Below the pieces are notes generated by a model, which worked only from the letters and a program-made list of their open reading frames with translations, made no database searches and had not been told where the DNA came from. From NCBI GenBank assembly GCA_022605405.1, contig JABYQQ010000012.1, positions 1,178,001 through 1,242,000 on the forward strand: DNA of 64,000 bases, read 5' to 3'. Of this stretch, positions 14,440 through 23,810 are shown in pieces. Both the position numbers and the translations under genes were made by a program. The stretch is from Earliella scabrosa (lineage: Eukaryota; Basidiomycota; Agaricomycetes; Polyporales; Polyporaceae). The first letter of the stretch is position 1; each line of letters opens with the position of its first letter.

Positions 14440-15004
14440 AAAGATAGCAGAGATGCTACGACAGGATGTATGAGAGGTGAGACCCCACGTACAGAGAGGA
14501 CGTAATGGAACGTGCAGGTTGCGAATGTCCGTCTCTCCTCGAGGTGACCCTTTACCACACGCCTCCACCTGCCCTTCTCCCGGTACGCGATGTAGGAATG
14601 CCCTGTGAGGAGTGTTCAGCACTCTAATGTGAATCTCACGAGTGAAGGGGTCAGGAAAACAGTGTGCGTCAAGCATGGGGAGACCCACTCCGACAATGTA
14701 GATAAGAATTTGGAAGTACATCATGCCAAACGAACAAGAAACCAAGCACACACCTGCTCGAGAGGATGAGACTGACCGGAGGTCGTGTTGATGTCGTGCG
14801 GAGGTTCGGAGTCTTCGGAACCAGGTTCGGAGGAAGGGACAGAAATTTGATTGAGACGCCCGTAGGACGCGTCCTGCTGTACCGATTCGGCAAGTATGGG
14901 CGCCTACTTACTGTGGCTCATTGCAGGCTGACCCTGCAGCTTGCTTCGTCACCTCCTCCATCCGCCATCTCAGTGTCCTCTCGGCAGCTCGTCTGCGCTA
15001 CAAA
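14440..15004. promoter_or_regulatory. Divergent promoter region, Rcm1 / DnaJ
   Basis: This 564-bp gap lies between two genes reading away from each other. It contains the 5' leader of the DnaJ gene, whose first exon ends at 15005 with only the A of the start codon. No clear TATA box was found. Confidence 0.45.
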
Positions 15005-16919
15005 AGTGAGTGAAAGTATTGTCCCGAGCGCGCAGCGTGCTCATCGCTTCTTCAGTGCCTGTCGAAACGGCCCTGTACGACCTCTTAGGAGTGTCACCCA
15101 CTGCCACCGAAGGTTCCGATGCCCCTGAACTGTATGCTTAGACCAAGATGGCCTGACGCGGGATTTCATTATAGACGAGATTAAGAAGGCTTATAGGAAG
15201 AAGGTGCGCAGGGTTCTAGAGGTTGTTTCTTGCGCGATACTCACTTCTCTTATAGGCACGAGAACACCACCCAGTATGTGTGCTTCCTGTTGTTGTGCAT
15301 GATCTCCATTGACCGCTTATATCTTCGCCTCAGGACAAGGTATGCCCACTCATCCTCAATCTCTATCCAGATGCATATCTTCACATTTGTCTAGAATCCT
15401 GATGACCCTGAAGCCGGACAGAGGTTTCAAGAAATGGCTGCCGCGTATGTCGCCTCCGACTCTCCAGGGCTTCAAACTGTATCTGACCTTTCGCCTCAGT
15501 TATGAGATTCTCAGCCAGGAGGATACGAGGGAGGCATACGATCGGTATGGGATGGAGGGTATGTCACGGAATGGGCCGGGTGGCGGCTTTGGTGGAGGGA
15601 TGGATCCGGCAGACATCTTCGCGGAGCTGTTCGGTGCAAGCATGGGCTTCGGAGGGTTCGACTTTGGCCCAGGAATGCGGGGTCCCAGGAGAACGAAAGG
15701 TCAAGACTCGAACATCCCGTATGAAGTCACGTTGGAAGACTTGTACAACGGGAAGACAGTCAAGATGAACATGGAGAAGGAGATTGTCTGTGGTCTATGC
15801 AAAGGGTGCGTCCTCTCATGCTCTATATTTTGGTTCTCGGCTGAGGGACACGTCGCGTGCGTAGCTCTGGCGCGAAAGGCAGCGCAAAGCCAAAACAGTG
15901 CGTCAAGTGCGAGGGTAAAGGTTGGACCATGGTCACGACATCGGTAAGTCCCGAGTATTTGGCCTGACCTGTCGTGACCGTTTCTCTTAGCTAGGCGCAC
16001 AACGATTGGGCACACATCGGGCCATGTGTACAGAGTGCGAAGGGCGCGGTGAGAAGCTACGGGAGAAGGATCGGTTGGTCCTTTCCGTCACGAGCCTTTG
16101 TTACAAGCTGACCGCCTGGTAGGTGCAAGAAGTGCAAAGGCAACAAGACTGTCAAGGAGAAGACACGACAGGAGATCTATGTTGAGCGTGGCATGGCGGA
16201 TCGGCAACGAATTGTTCTTGCTGGTGCGGGGGACGAGGAGGTAAGACAATTTTGGATCCACGACATAACTAGCTGACTGGGACATAGCCGGGCATCCCTC
16301 CAGGCGATGTCATTTTCACCCTCAAAACCCGGCCGCACGAGTCGTTCGAGCGGTCAGGCAACGATCTGCTCACGACTGTGCACATCACGCTTTCCGAAGC
16401 CCTACTTGGTTTTTCGCGAATTCTCCTCACTCATCTGGACGGCCGTGGTGTCCACGTTACAAGCCCAAAGGGCAAGATCATCAAGCCCGGTGACAGTATC
16501 ATTCTCCGTGGTGAAGGAATGCCTGTATACAAGACGCCAGATCACAAGGGGAATCTCTACGTCATGCTTGAGATTGACATGCCAGACGATAATTGGCTCA
16601 GGAGTATCGACGCTCAGGTATCGTAACCTCAGCCATGAACATCACAGGACAACTCGTGTTCACCTCATATCCTATCTAGGCATTAAGTGCGCTGTTACCA
16701 CCGAAGAAGCCGGAGATGGATCCGAAACCTGCAGTGGTGGACGAGGTGCCGTTTGAAGAGAGCGACATCGTCGACGTGCGTGAAACGCCTTTCCCCGCTG
16801 GTGCAAACTTCTTTGACCACGCATCTGGTTTCCAGTTCGGCGAGGGTGACGAGGCCGACTGGGAGGACGAAGACGACGACGATGACGACGGCATGGAGCC
16901 CGAATGTCGTCCACAGTGA
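15005..16919 (+). CDS. Type I (class A) DnaJ/Hsp40 co-chaperone
   Basis: Stimulates Hsp70 ATPase and presents unfolded substrates. Twelve exons: 15005, 15056-15112, 15175-15203, 15256-15273, 15334-15339, 15395-15444, 15500-15805, 15865-15943, 15991-16073, 16123-16240, 16288-16617 and 16680-16919, giving 438 residues. The start codon is split: A at 15005, TG at 15056-15057. J domain (residues about 5-68) with HPD intact; its D and following K come from a 6-nt exon. A Gly/Phe-rich region follows, then four zinc-binding repeats (CGLCKGSG, CVKCEGKG, CTECEGRG, CKKCKG), the two beta-barrel substrate domains, and an acidic tail ending in Cys-Arg-Pro-Gln. That tetrapeptide resembles a CaaX farnesylation box with X = Gln, as in Ydj1 and DNAJA2, although R-P is not aliphatic. 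Ydj1-like or Xdj1-like; I cannot choose between them. Confidence 0.93.
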
Positions 16920-17562
16920 ATCACTCCGCCTATCGCATCCCCTCATCTGCCATGCATCACGACTACAGCCTCCTCATGACGACCACAATAGACTAGAACA
17001 TCGATATTCCGCCATCTGTTCAGGGAACTTAGGCCGCGACTTTGCTCGTATTGTATCAATTCACGTACTCAACATATCCATACCCACAATCTCAACACGC
17101 TGCTCACTCATGTCTTGCTACATATGCTACGTACAAACTTGCTATCAATCATACGTTGTCTGTCGCAGAGTATGCCATCTTGCCCCTCTGCTTCCTTCTC
17201 GGATCCCTCAAAAGTCCGGACATCTTGAGTATAGACTCTGCGTAAACCCCAGTCATTGGTAGAATTTGGTGTGGCCCCAGGTGGGAATTTGGGCTGTCCC
17301 ACATACGCCTTTGAAAGCGAGCCAAATACGGAGGTGAAAGCCAAATAGAGCCAAGCATGGGCGGGATAAGCGCCGGTACAGGGGCAGGTGGTCGCGCGTG
17401 TCCGCGGTGGTCGACCACAACCACGACACGCGACAGACGCACGGACTACATGCCCTCTCCCTTCATTCTTCTCCACTATCTCGACACTCCCGCACTCGCA
17501 CTGCACCTATAAAAGTTCCCGCTTCTGACTGCGCGTCCTCCAAACTTGAAAACGCGAGGTAC
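16920..17562. other. Intergenic region with SUN-gene promoter
   Basis: This holds the 3' UTR of the DnaJ gene and the upstream region of the SUN gene, with a TATA box near its right end. No gene is supported. Confidence 0.55.
17508..17514 (+). promoter_or_regulatory. TATA box of the SUN-domain gene
   Basis: TATAAAA lies 55 bases upstream of the ATG at 17563, the spacing expected for a TATA promoter with a short leader. Confidence 0.6.
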
Positions 17563-20560
17563 ATGTCCTTCTCGAGCACACCTCTCGGTCAAGGCAGACG
17601 TCTAGATCACCACACCTTTCTCAACAAAAACAACCCAAACGCACCCCAACGCCGCGTGGTACCGACATCCTACTCATACGGGTGTGTGGCCTCGCGCCTC
17701 TACAATGTGTCTCTCCCTGATAGCAGATTAGGGCCCCTACCGCCGGTTCGCGCTCTCCCCCCAAACCCAACAAAGCTCCCCTTCCTCAGGAAGACGACGC
17801 TGAGGAGCCTGCACTTGTACGCTTTGCCCGTCTCAAGCAGCGCGAACAGGTCCAGCAGTCTTCGCAGCCCCAGTCATCTCGCACCGTGGGTCCTAGTACT
17901 ATTACTTCTCCACCTCATCCCGAGAAGTGGAGTGTCCGCGACACCTCTGTTAACATCGTCAGCGCATTCAACCAGGCCGCCTCGACCTCCCTCGACACGA
18001 GCGCTGCGAACAGCAGTAACGCCAGCGCAAGCAACACTAGCATGAACCCTAACGAAGCATGGGCTTCCGGTATCCGGAAGCAACCCATGGTCCCTCGTAG
18101 TACTTCAGTCGAGTACGAAAAGGAGACACAATCCACGATCAATCGCCGTCTCGCACCTCCCCCGAACCGACTCCAGCAGGCTCGTGTGGCCCGTCCAGTC
18201 TCAAAGACGGCCTCTGCCCGCCATGTTCCCGACTCGGAAGGAGAGGAAGAAGTGCAACCGAATGGGCGCGCGAAGACGCCGCTGGAGCAGGGCTACGACA
18301 TTGTCCGACGTCTTGTTCCTGCGACATTCCTCCTCCGAGAACGATCACAAGAGCCAGACCCTTCTTTCCTCACACCCGTCAACGGCAATGAGAGCGCGCG
18401 TGACCAGTCGAGTTACGACTACTCGGCAGAGGAGCGCGAGTTCCAGTCGGCCTCGGCGTCGCAGAAGCCTCCCTCGCGACGGACGGTCCAGGCGCACCGC
18501 AAGAACCGTATTTCCGTGGACAACAAGGCCTATCGTCCGTCCATGTCGGATTTGGAAGAATCGGACGAGGACTTCGAAGAGGATGGGAAACGGACGAGGA
18601 GGAAGAAGGCGAAGAAAGGAGGGACTGGAGGCCCTCTGACTACCCTTCCCGTCGCTGGGTATGACAAGCGCAAGCGGCGAAAGAAGGGAGCGAGGGAGAA
18701 TGGAGCAGGAGATGAGGAGGAGGGGGGAAGCTCAGAGGAGGAGGATCAAGCAAGCGAACAGGTGTGTATATGCTCGCATATAGCCATAGCAATGTCATGC
18801 TTACCTTCCTACAGAGATCGCAGCGTGGTACCACCCCATATCAACGAGCACCGTCAATAGCTCGAGGATCTGTCCCTCCACGTCAAGCCTCCATACCCCC
18901 ACACTATGACTCCAGCAGCCATCTGGACAATTCCATGGACATCGAGGGCAACATGGGTCCACTATCAGACCTGGAAGAGCTTCCTCCGCAGATCGACGGC
19001 GCATTCCCGCCTAAGAAGAACTCCTTCTCTGTGGGTGCGACTCTGGGACGGGTGGTGCACGGTGTCACCAGTCTTCTCCGATGGATCGTCCGCACGGTCC
19101 TGGGTCTCTTCACCGGTCTAACACACATCATTCTACGACTCAACCTCATCAAATACGGTCTTGCTGGCTTGACCATCTGGATGGCGTGGTATGCGCTAAA
19201 TAGTGGTATGCTTGACCTGAGCAAGCTGCCCCTTCCTCGAGGACATAGTCCAACCTATCAAGCTCCTGAGATTCCCGCCGGCGACCTTGCTGCAATTTCG
19301 GCCCGTCTCCAGGCTCTCGAGAAGGCCTTTGCGACACTCTCCCTTGACGCCAATCAAGCTCGGGTCTTCATCGAGGGCGACTCCAAGCGTCGTGCTGACC
19401 TTCTCAGCCAGCTTGGTAGCCTGGAGACCCGCGTTCAGAAGGAAAGCATTCGTGCCCAGGATGCGGAGAGCAAGTTCCGAGCCGCTGCAAGCGAAGGGAT
19501 CACCGCTGTCAAGAAAGAGGTCTCACAGCTGTCCGCTCAAGTCCAGTCTTTGCGCGACGCAGAGTCCCGGCGACCTTCAGTGGGCAGTGACGAGGAGGCG
19601 CGGGCGAAACTCAAGGCTCTTGAGGAGCGAGTGGGATCCGTCGAGGGTGGGGTGAAGGAAGCGGTGGAGCTCGGGAAGACCGCGATGAAGGCGGGTGTTC
19701 TGTCGGGCAAGATTGCGCAATGGTGGGAGAACGTCGCGTCTGGCAAGACGAAGGGCGTCACCATCAAGTCGTCGGACGGTCAAGACGTCACATCGCTCAT
19801 CAACCAGCTCGTCGACACTGCTGTCCTACGCACGTCCAAAGACACCCTCGCGCGAGTCGACTTCGCACTACATTCAAGCGGCGCGCGGATCATCCCCGGC
19901 CTCACGAGCGACACCATGGAGCTTCGACCTTCAGGCATCGGTGGTCAGATCGCTGCTCTCCTTCCTGGCGGCGGCGGCTACGCAATCGGTCGTCCCCCAG
20001 TCACGGCCCTACATCACGAGACTCACACTGGACACTGCTGGCCATTCGCGGGCACGCAAGGCCAACTGGGCGTCGCACTCGCGGCACCCGTGTACATCAC
20101 GGACGTGACGATTGACCATGTCGCCAAGGAGGTCGCCCTTGACATGCGTTCCGCACCACGTCAAATGGAGCTTTGGGGCATGGTCGAGGGGCAAGACAAC
20201 ATCGCGAAGCTAAGCGAATGGCGCGAGCGAAGAGCGGCCGCCCGCGAGGCAGCAGATGCTGCTGGCCAATCTCTTCCTCCCAGTGTTCTCGACGACATCC
20301 CCTACCCGCGCACACTCCCCAGGCATCCCGAGTACATTCGCGTCGCGAACTTCACGTACAACATCCACGCGCCCGTCCACATCCAGACGTTCCCTGTCGG
20401 CGACGAAGTGCGGGAGCTCGGGATCGACTTCGGTAAGGTGGTGCTGATGGTGAAGAGCAACTGGGGCCGCGACGAGTTCACGTGCCTCTATCGACTGCGC
20501 GTCCATGGAGAGCGTATGGGAGAGGTCCCGCTGCCGTACCCCGAGGAAGAGGTCGCATAG
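17563..20560 (+). CDS. SUN-domain inner nuclear membrane protein (Sad1 type)
   Basis: Inner nuclear membrane half of a LINC complex; SUN domains bind KASH proteins in the perinuclear space. Three exons: 17563-17681, 17732-18761 and 18815-20560, giving 964 residues. The N-terminus (MSFSSTPLGQGRRL) and following 350 residues are nucleoplasmic: Pro/Ser-rich, then acidic stretches and basic KRKRRKK clusters. A hydrophobic region (VLGLFTGLTHIILRL and YGLAGLTIWMAWYAL) is the membrane anchor, followed by coiled coil (about 19290-19680) and the C-terminal SUN domain from GARIIPGLTSDTMELR to LYRLRVHGE. The SUN core has HCWPFAGTQGQLGVAL and VYITDVTIDHVAKEV, both strongly typical. An insertion of about 30 residues (WRERRAAAREAADAAGQ) sits in the SUN domain. 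The stop follows PYPEEEVA. Confidence 0.94.
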
Positions 20561-21387
20561 GCGAGTGTCGGAGATGTCGAGGTTGAGGAGAGAAGAGGAG
20601 GATCTCATGTATGCGTTCGCCCGCCTTCCATGCCCCCATGCTTCCTTTTCCGGTCCATTGTCCTATCGCACTGCACCATGCCCTCCGTCTCGACATCATA
20701 CTCGCCGCACCGGAACGCAAACACACACCACAAGTCTCATGCATCAGCACATCGCATCCAACGACCACAAATTTATGACCCGTCATGACCAACCTAGTAC
20801 CGCTTACTCCTCCAATCTGTTTAATTCCTTCACTTATCTCTTCAGTCTAGGGCTCCGGTCTTCCTTCCTAGTTCTTCGTATGCCGCACTCACCCGACTGC
20901 GCATCCGCCGTTTCTCTGCTTCATCTCATCTCTACTTCTCCTTCCGTTCCGCCGACTCGTCAACATCGACCTCTCTCACTTCACTCTCGTTCTCCTACTT
21001 ATGTCGTATCTGCTGTCTCCGTGGTCAATCCTGCTGTGACGAGCTGTCTACATGTACTAGTACCATCTGGGACCAATCAACACGAAGCCTTAGGTATACA
21101 TACTCTCTCCTCCACTCTGCTCGCGCTCCGGCAGACCGCTGAGTGCGCCAGGCGCCATTCCATGTTCCATAGATATCTCTAAGTAGCTAGCTGGGCTGTA
21201 GATACGTGACAATAACGATACAAATCCTTTTCGCACATCTGCGTTCCTTCGCCTCCTCGTTCGTCCACCATACCCAACAAATACCCAACCGTCCTCCCGC
21301 ACCGTTCGAGCTCCCAAGAACCAAACACCGAACAGGTCAAATGGCGCTCTCACCACGCTTCAGGCATCTCCGCTGCTCCGCTAGCGC
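20561..21387. other. Convergent intergenic region
   Basis: This 827-bp gap lies between the 3' ends of the SUN gene and the C2 gene. It is C/T-rich with scattered ORFs lacking domain features. No gene, RNA or repeat is supported. Confidence 0.55.
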
Positions 21388-23088
21388 CTAGCTCGCAGCG
21401 CCCCCGCCCTCAGCCTCGAGGTTCAGCTCCAAGTCGAGCTTCCGCGCAAGCTCCATATCCCGCTCCTCCTGCTCGCGCAGCCTGCGCCGGCGCTCCGCCT
21501 CCTCCTTCTCGAGCTCGAGCGCGACCTGACGGTCGCGCTCCTCCCTGCTGGGCTCCCGCGGAGCCTTATCCGGAGCCGGGGCGGGGGCGGGGGTTGGGAC
21601 GGGCTGGGGTTGGGTCTGGGGGAACGGGCGCGAGGGTGTCTGGGTGCGCCCCACGCGCGGCTCGTCGGGGAGCGGGAGGGGCGTCTGGTAGCGCGCCTGG
21701 AGGTACGGATCGGGGAGGTCGAAGTCGCCGCGCTGTGGGGGCGGGGGAGAATGATGGATGTGGCTCGGACTTGGGTACCCGCCGTAAGGCTGTGACGCTG
21801 CCGGGGGAGGGGGGTGGTGGTGGTAGACTTGCGGCTGGGGCGGGAAGAGCGGGGGTGCTGCTGGCGCTGGTGCTGGAGGGACGCCGTAGCCTGGGCTGTA
21901 GTCGTGCCGTGGGGGCGAGCCGTACTCGCCGAAGGTGTGGCGGTGGGCGGGGTGCGGGTACTCGTTGTATGCCTGTGGGCGGGGCGGCTCGATGTAAGAT
22001 GGACGGGGCGGTTCAACGTAGGATTGCCGTGGGGGCTCAACGTACGACTGGCGTGGAGGCTCAGTGTATGATGGCCGTGGAGGCTCAACGTAGGATTGCC
22101 GTGGGGGCTCAACGTATGATGGCCGTGGGGGCTCAACGTAGGATTGCCGTGGAGGCGACCCGCCGTATGGTATCTCGGGTGTGGGTATCTGCGGTTCTGG
22201 TATCTTGGGACCGGGTAGCGTCGAGTGATGACTGGGGGCAGGTAGTGGAGTGTTGGAGAGCGGGACGGGCGTTGTCGTGGGCGGAGGTGCGCCGCCGCCG
22301 CCCGGCCGGAGGGTTGCAGGGATGAACGCGGGTGGGGAGGGGTCGCGGCGGGCTGCTTGGGTGTGTGCGGGGTGCTCTGGTGGGAGGAGGCCCGCGCCCG
22401 CCTTTGGGCTTGTCTTTGCAGAGTTGGCTCCTCCTGGGCGGAGAATCGAGGGAATGGATGGAACGGATGGGACCTCCTCAGGCAGAGGGGGTAGGGTGTC
22501 CTTTTGCGCGCTGGGAGACCTGCCGTTAGAGCTCGTACCATTGACTTCTGGTGCGGGTGCAGGGTAGGAGTATGTCGAGCCTGGACGCTTGAGACGATCT
22601 GCGGGTGCCCACTTGGACGCGCGACGCTGTAATGGGGGCTGGGCAGCGTAGTATGTCATCTCGAGGAACAGCTCTCCGCGATATCCGCCTTCTTCTGTCT
22701 TCAGAGGAACCCAGTCTGGATGTACGGCTCCTGGTGAGGACAATGCATATAATCCGTGACTATGTTGCTCACCATCAAACTCCCCCGTCTTCAACGTCTC
22801 CGAGATGTCCACCGACCCGATACCAATGAGGTCATCCTGTCGCGGTTCCTTCGAGTAGCAGGCCACTTCGAGCTTTCGGGACTCATCCGACACGGCTTTG
22901 AAGATGGGGAAGCGCAATTCTTCGTCCCAGACGGGATGTTGACCGCCACGGACATCTGTCTTGGTCTTCTTCGTGGTCTTGTTCAGCGTCGCCTGGGCAT
23001 AGACATCCTGCTTATGGATCGTGTGCTTGTCGCGCAAGTTCCGGGCCTTGAGGACGACAACGACCAAGGTGCCGATCTCCTTGCTCAT
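21388..23088 (-). CDS. C2-domain, proline-rich protein of Inn1/Fic1 type
   Basis: The N-terminal C2 domain (MSKEIGTLVVVVLKARNLRD through LFLEMTYYAA, residues about 1-130) resembles the ingression proteins Inn1/Fic1, which couple the contractile ring to membrane and septum at cytokinesis. The rest is a disordered Pro-rich region with many PxxP sites, seven tandem copies of an 8-residue unit (21983-22150), and a Glu/Arg-rich C-terminal helix (EREERDRQVALELEKEEAE-like). The gene is almost intronless; one likely 42-nt intron (22731-22772) removes 14 codons between FDG and AVHPDW and gives 552 instead of 566 residues. Of the C2 loop aspartates, some positions (DVYAQ, DDLIG) are present; calcium binding cannot be judged. 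The function is inferred from architecture. Confidence 0.82.
   Translation of the reverse strand: MSKEIGTLVVVVLKARNLRDKHTIHKQDVYAQATLNKTTKKTKTDVRGGQHPVWDEELRFPIFKAVSDESRKLEVACYSKEPRQDDLIGIGSVDISETLKTGEFDGEQHSHGLYALSSPGAVHPDWVPLKTEEGGYRGELFLEMTYYAAQPPLQRRASKWAPADRLKRPGSTYSYPAPAPEVNGTSSNGRSPSAQKDTLPPLPEEVPSVPSIPSILRPGGANSAKTSPKAGAGLLPPEHPAHTQAARRDPSPPAFIPATLRPGGGGAPPPTTTPVPLSNTPLPAPSHHSTLPGPKIPEPQIPTPEIPYGGSPPRQSYVEPPRPSYVEPPRQSYVEPPRPSYTEPPRQSYVEPPRQSYVEPPRPSYIEPPRPQAYNEYPHPAHRHTFGEYGSPPRHDYSPGYGVPPAPAPAAPPLFPPQPQVYHHHPPPPAASQPYGGYPSPSHIHHSPPPPQRGDFDLPDPYLQARYQTPLPLPDEPRVGRTQTPSRPFPQTQPQPVPTPAPAPAPDKAPREPSREERDRQVALELEKEEAERRRRLREQEERDMELARKLDLELNLEAEGGGAAS
21983..22150 (-). repeat. 24-bp coding minisatellite, seven copies
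   Basis: Seven head-to-tail 24-nt units encode PPRQSYVE and close variants (PPRPSYVE, PPRPSYTE, PPRPSYIE). Units differ by a few substitutions but keep length, so the frame is preserved. The array lies in the proline-rich part of the C2 protein. Confidence 0.92.
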
Positions 23089-23810
23089 CCTGCGCGAGAG
23101 TTGGGATGCTGATCGTACTAGGATGGTGTCGAGAACTTACTGCTCAGTATAAAGTCTGATTGATGTGAGGAGCCTGAGGTCAAAGGATGCCCCTTCGGTC
23201 GGGGACTGCTAGCAGTGGTGATGTAGGAGGTGGGAGACGCAGAAGAAGATGCGTGAGCTGAAAGATGGTGAGCGTCGTCATGGTGTGGCGTTTTATCTGA
23301 GTTGTAGCAGACTGAGAGCTCGAGCAAAGGCTGGGCACACACAGCCGCTGTCCGGCGCGTCCGACGCTGCGACAGCTCATGGGGATAGAGGCGCACTGCC
23401 TGGTCTGTATTGCACTGTAGCTGCACGCGCGAAGTGATTGCTCACGGATGCACAGCAGCGCGTCGAGGACACGGATGATCGCATTGACCCCAGCTGGGAC
23501 GAGGCACCGAGGCCGGAGCGCCCGTGTGCCGAAGACATATTAGCCGGCAGCGGCAGCAATCCTTCGGCTTTTCGGACTGCGCGCCAAGCGGGAGGACGTC
23601 GACCCAAACGAGTACTATCATTAGCAACCCACGGCCGCGAGCGCCGCTCTCTGTTATCTTCGCATACGCTGCGAGCCAAATAAAAGTAGAGCGGCCATGG
23701 ACCAGCCCCAGCCTCGTGTCCGTTCCTCCTTGAGCTCCTCCGGGACCCCCGCTTGCTGTTCCTTCCACACTGCCCAGCTGCTAGCGCTCTTCCGCTCTTC
23801 TGTGTAGACA
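23089..23810. promoter_or_regulatory. Divergent promoter region, C2 protein / YOR1-type ABC
   Basis: A 722-bp gap between start codons of opposite genes. An AT-rich TATA-like stretch is at 23677-23684 (+, AAATAAAA) and a TTTATAC element (-) near 23150. The ORFs here have no domain features. Confidence 0.5.

Noticed and set aside
21594..22325. 243-codon plus-strand frame
   Set aside because: Antisense shadow of the C2 gene's proline-rich part.
21423..22541. 372-codon minus-strand frame overlapping the C2 gene
   Set aside because: Alternative frame of the proline-rich repeat region, giving low-complexity Pro/Arg/Thr/Ser sequence; the main frame has the C2 domain.
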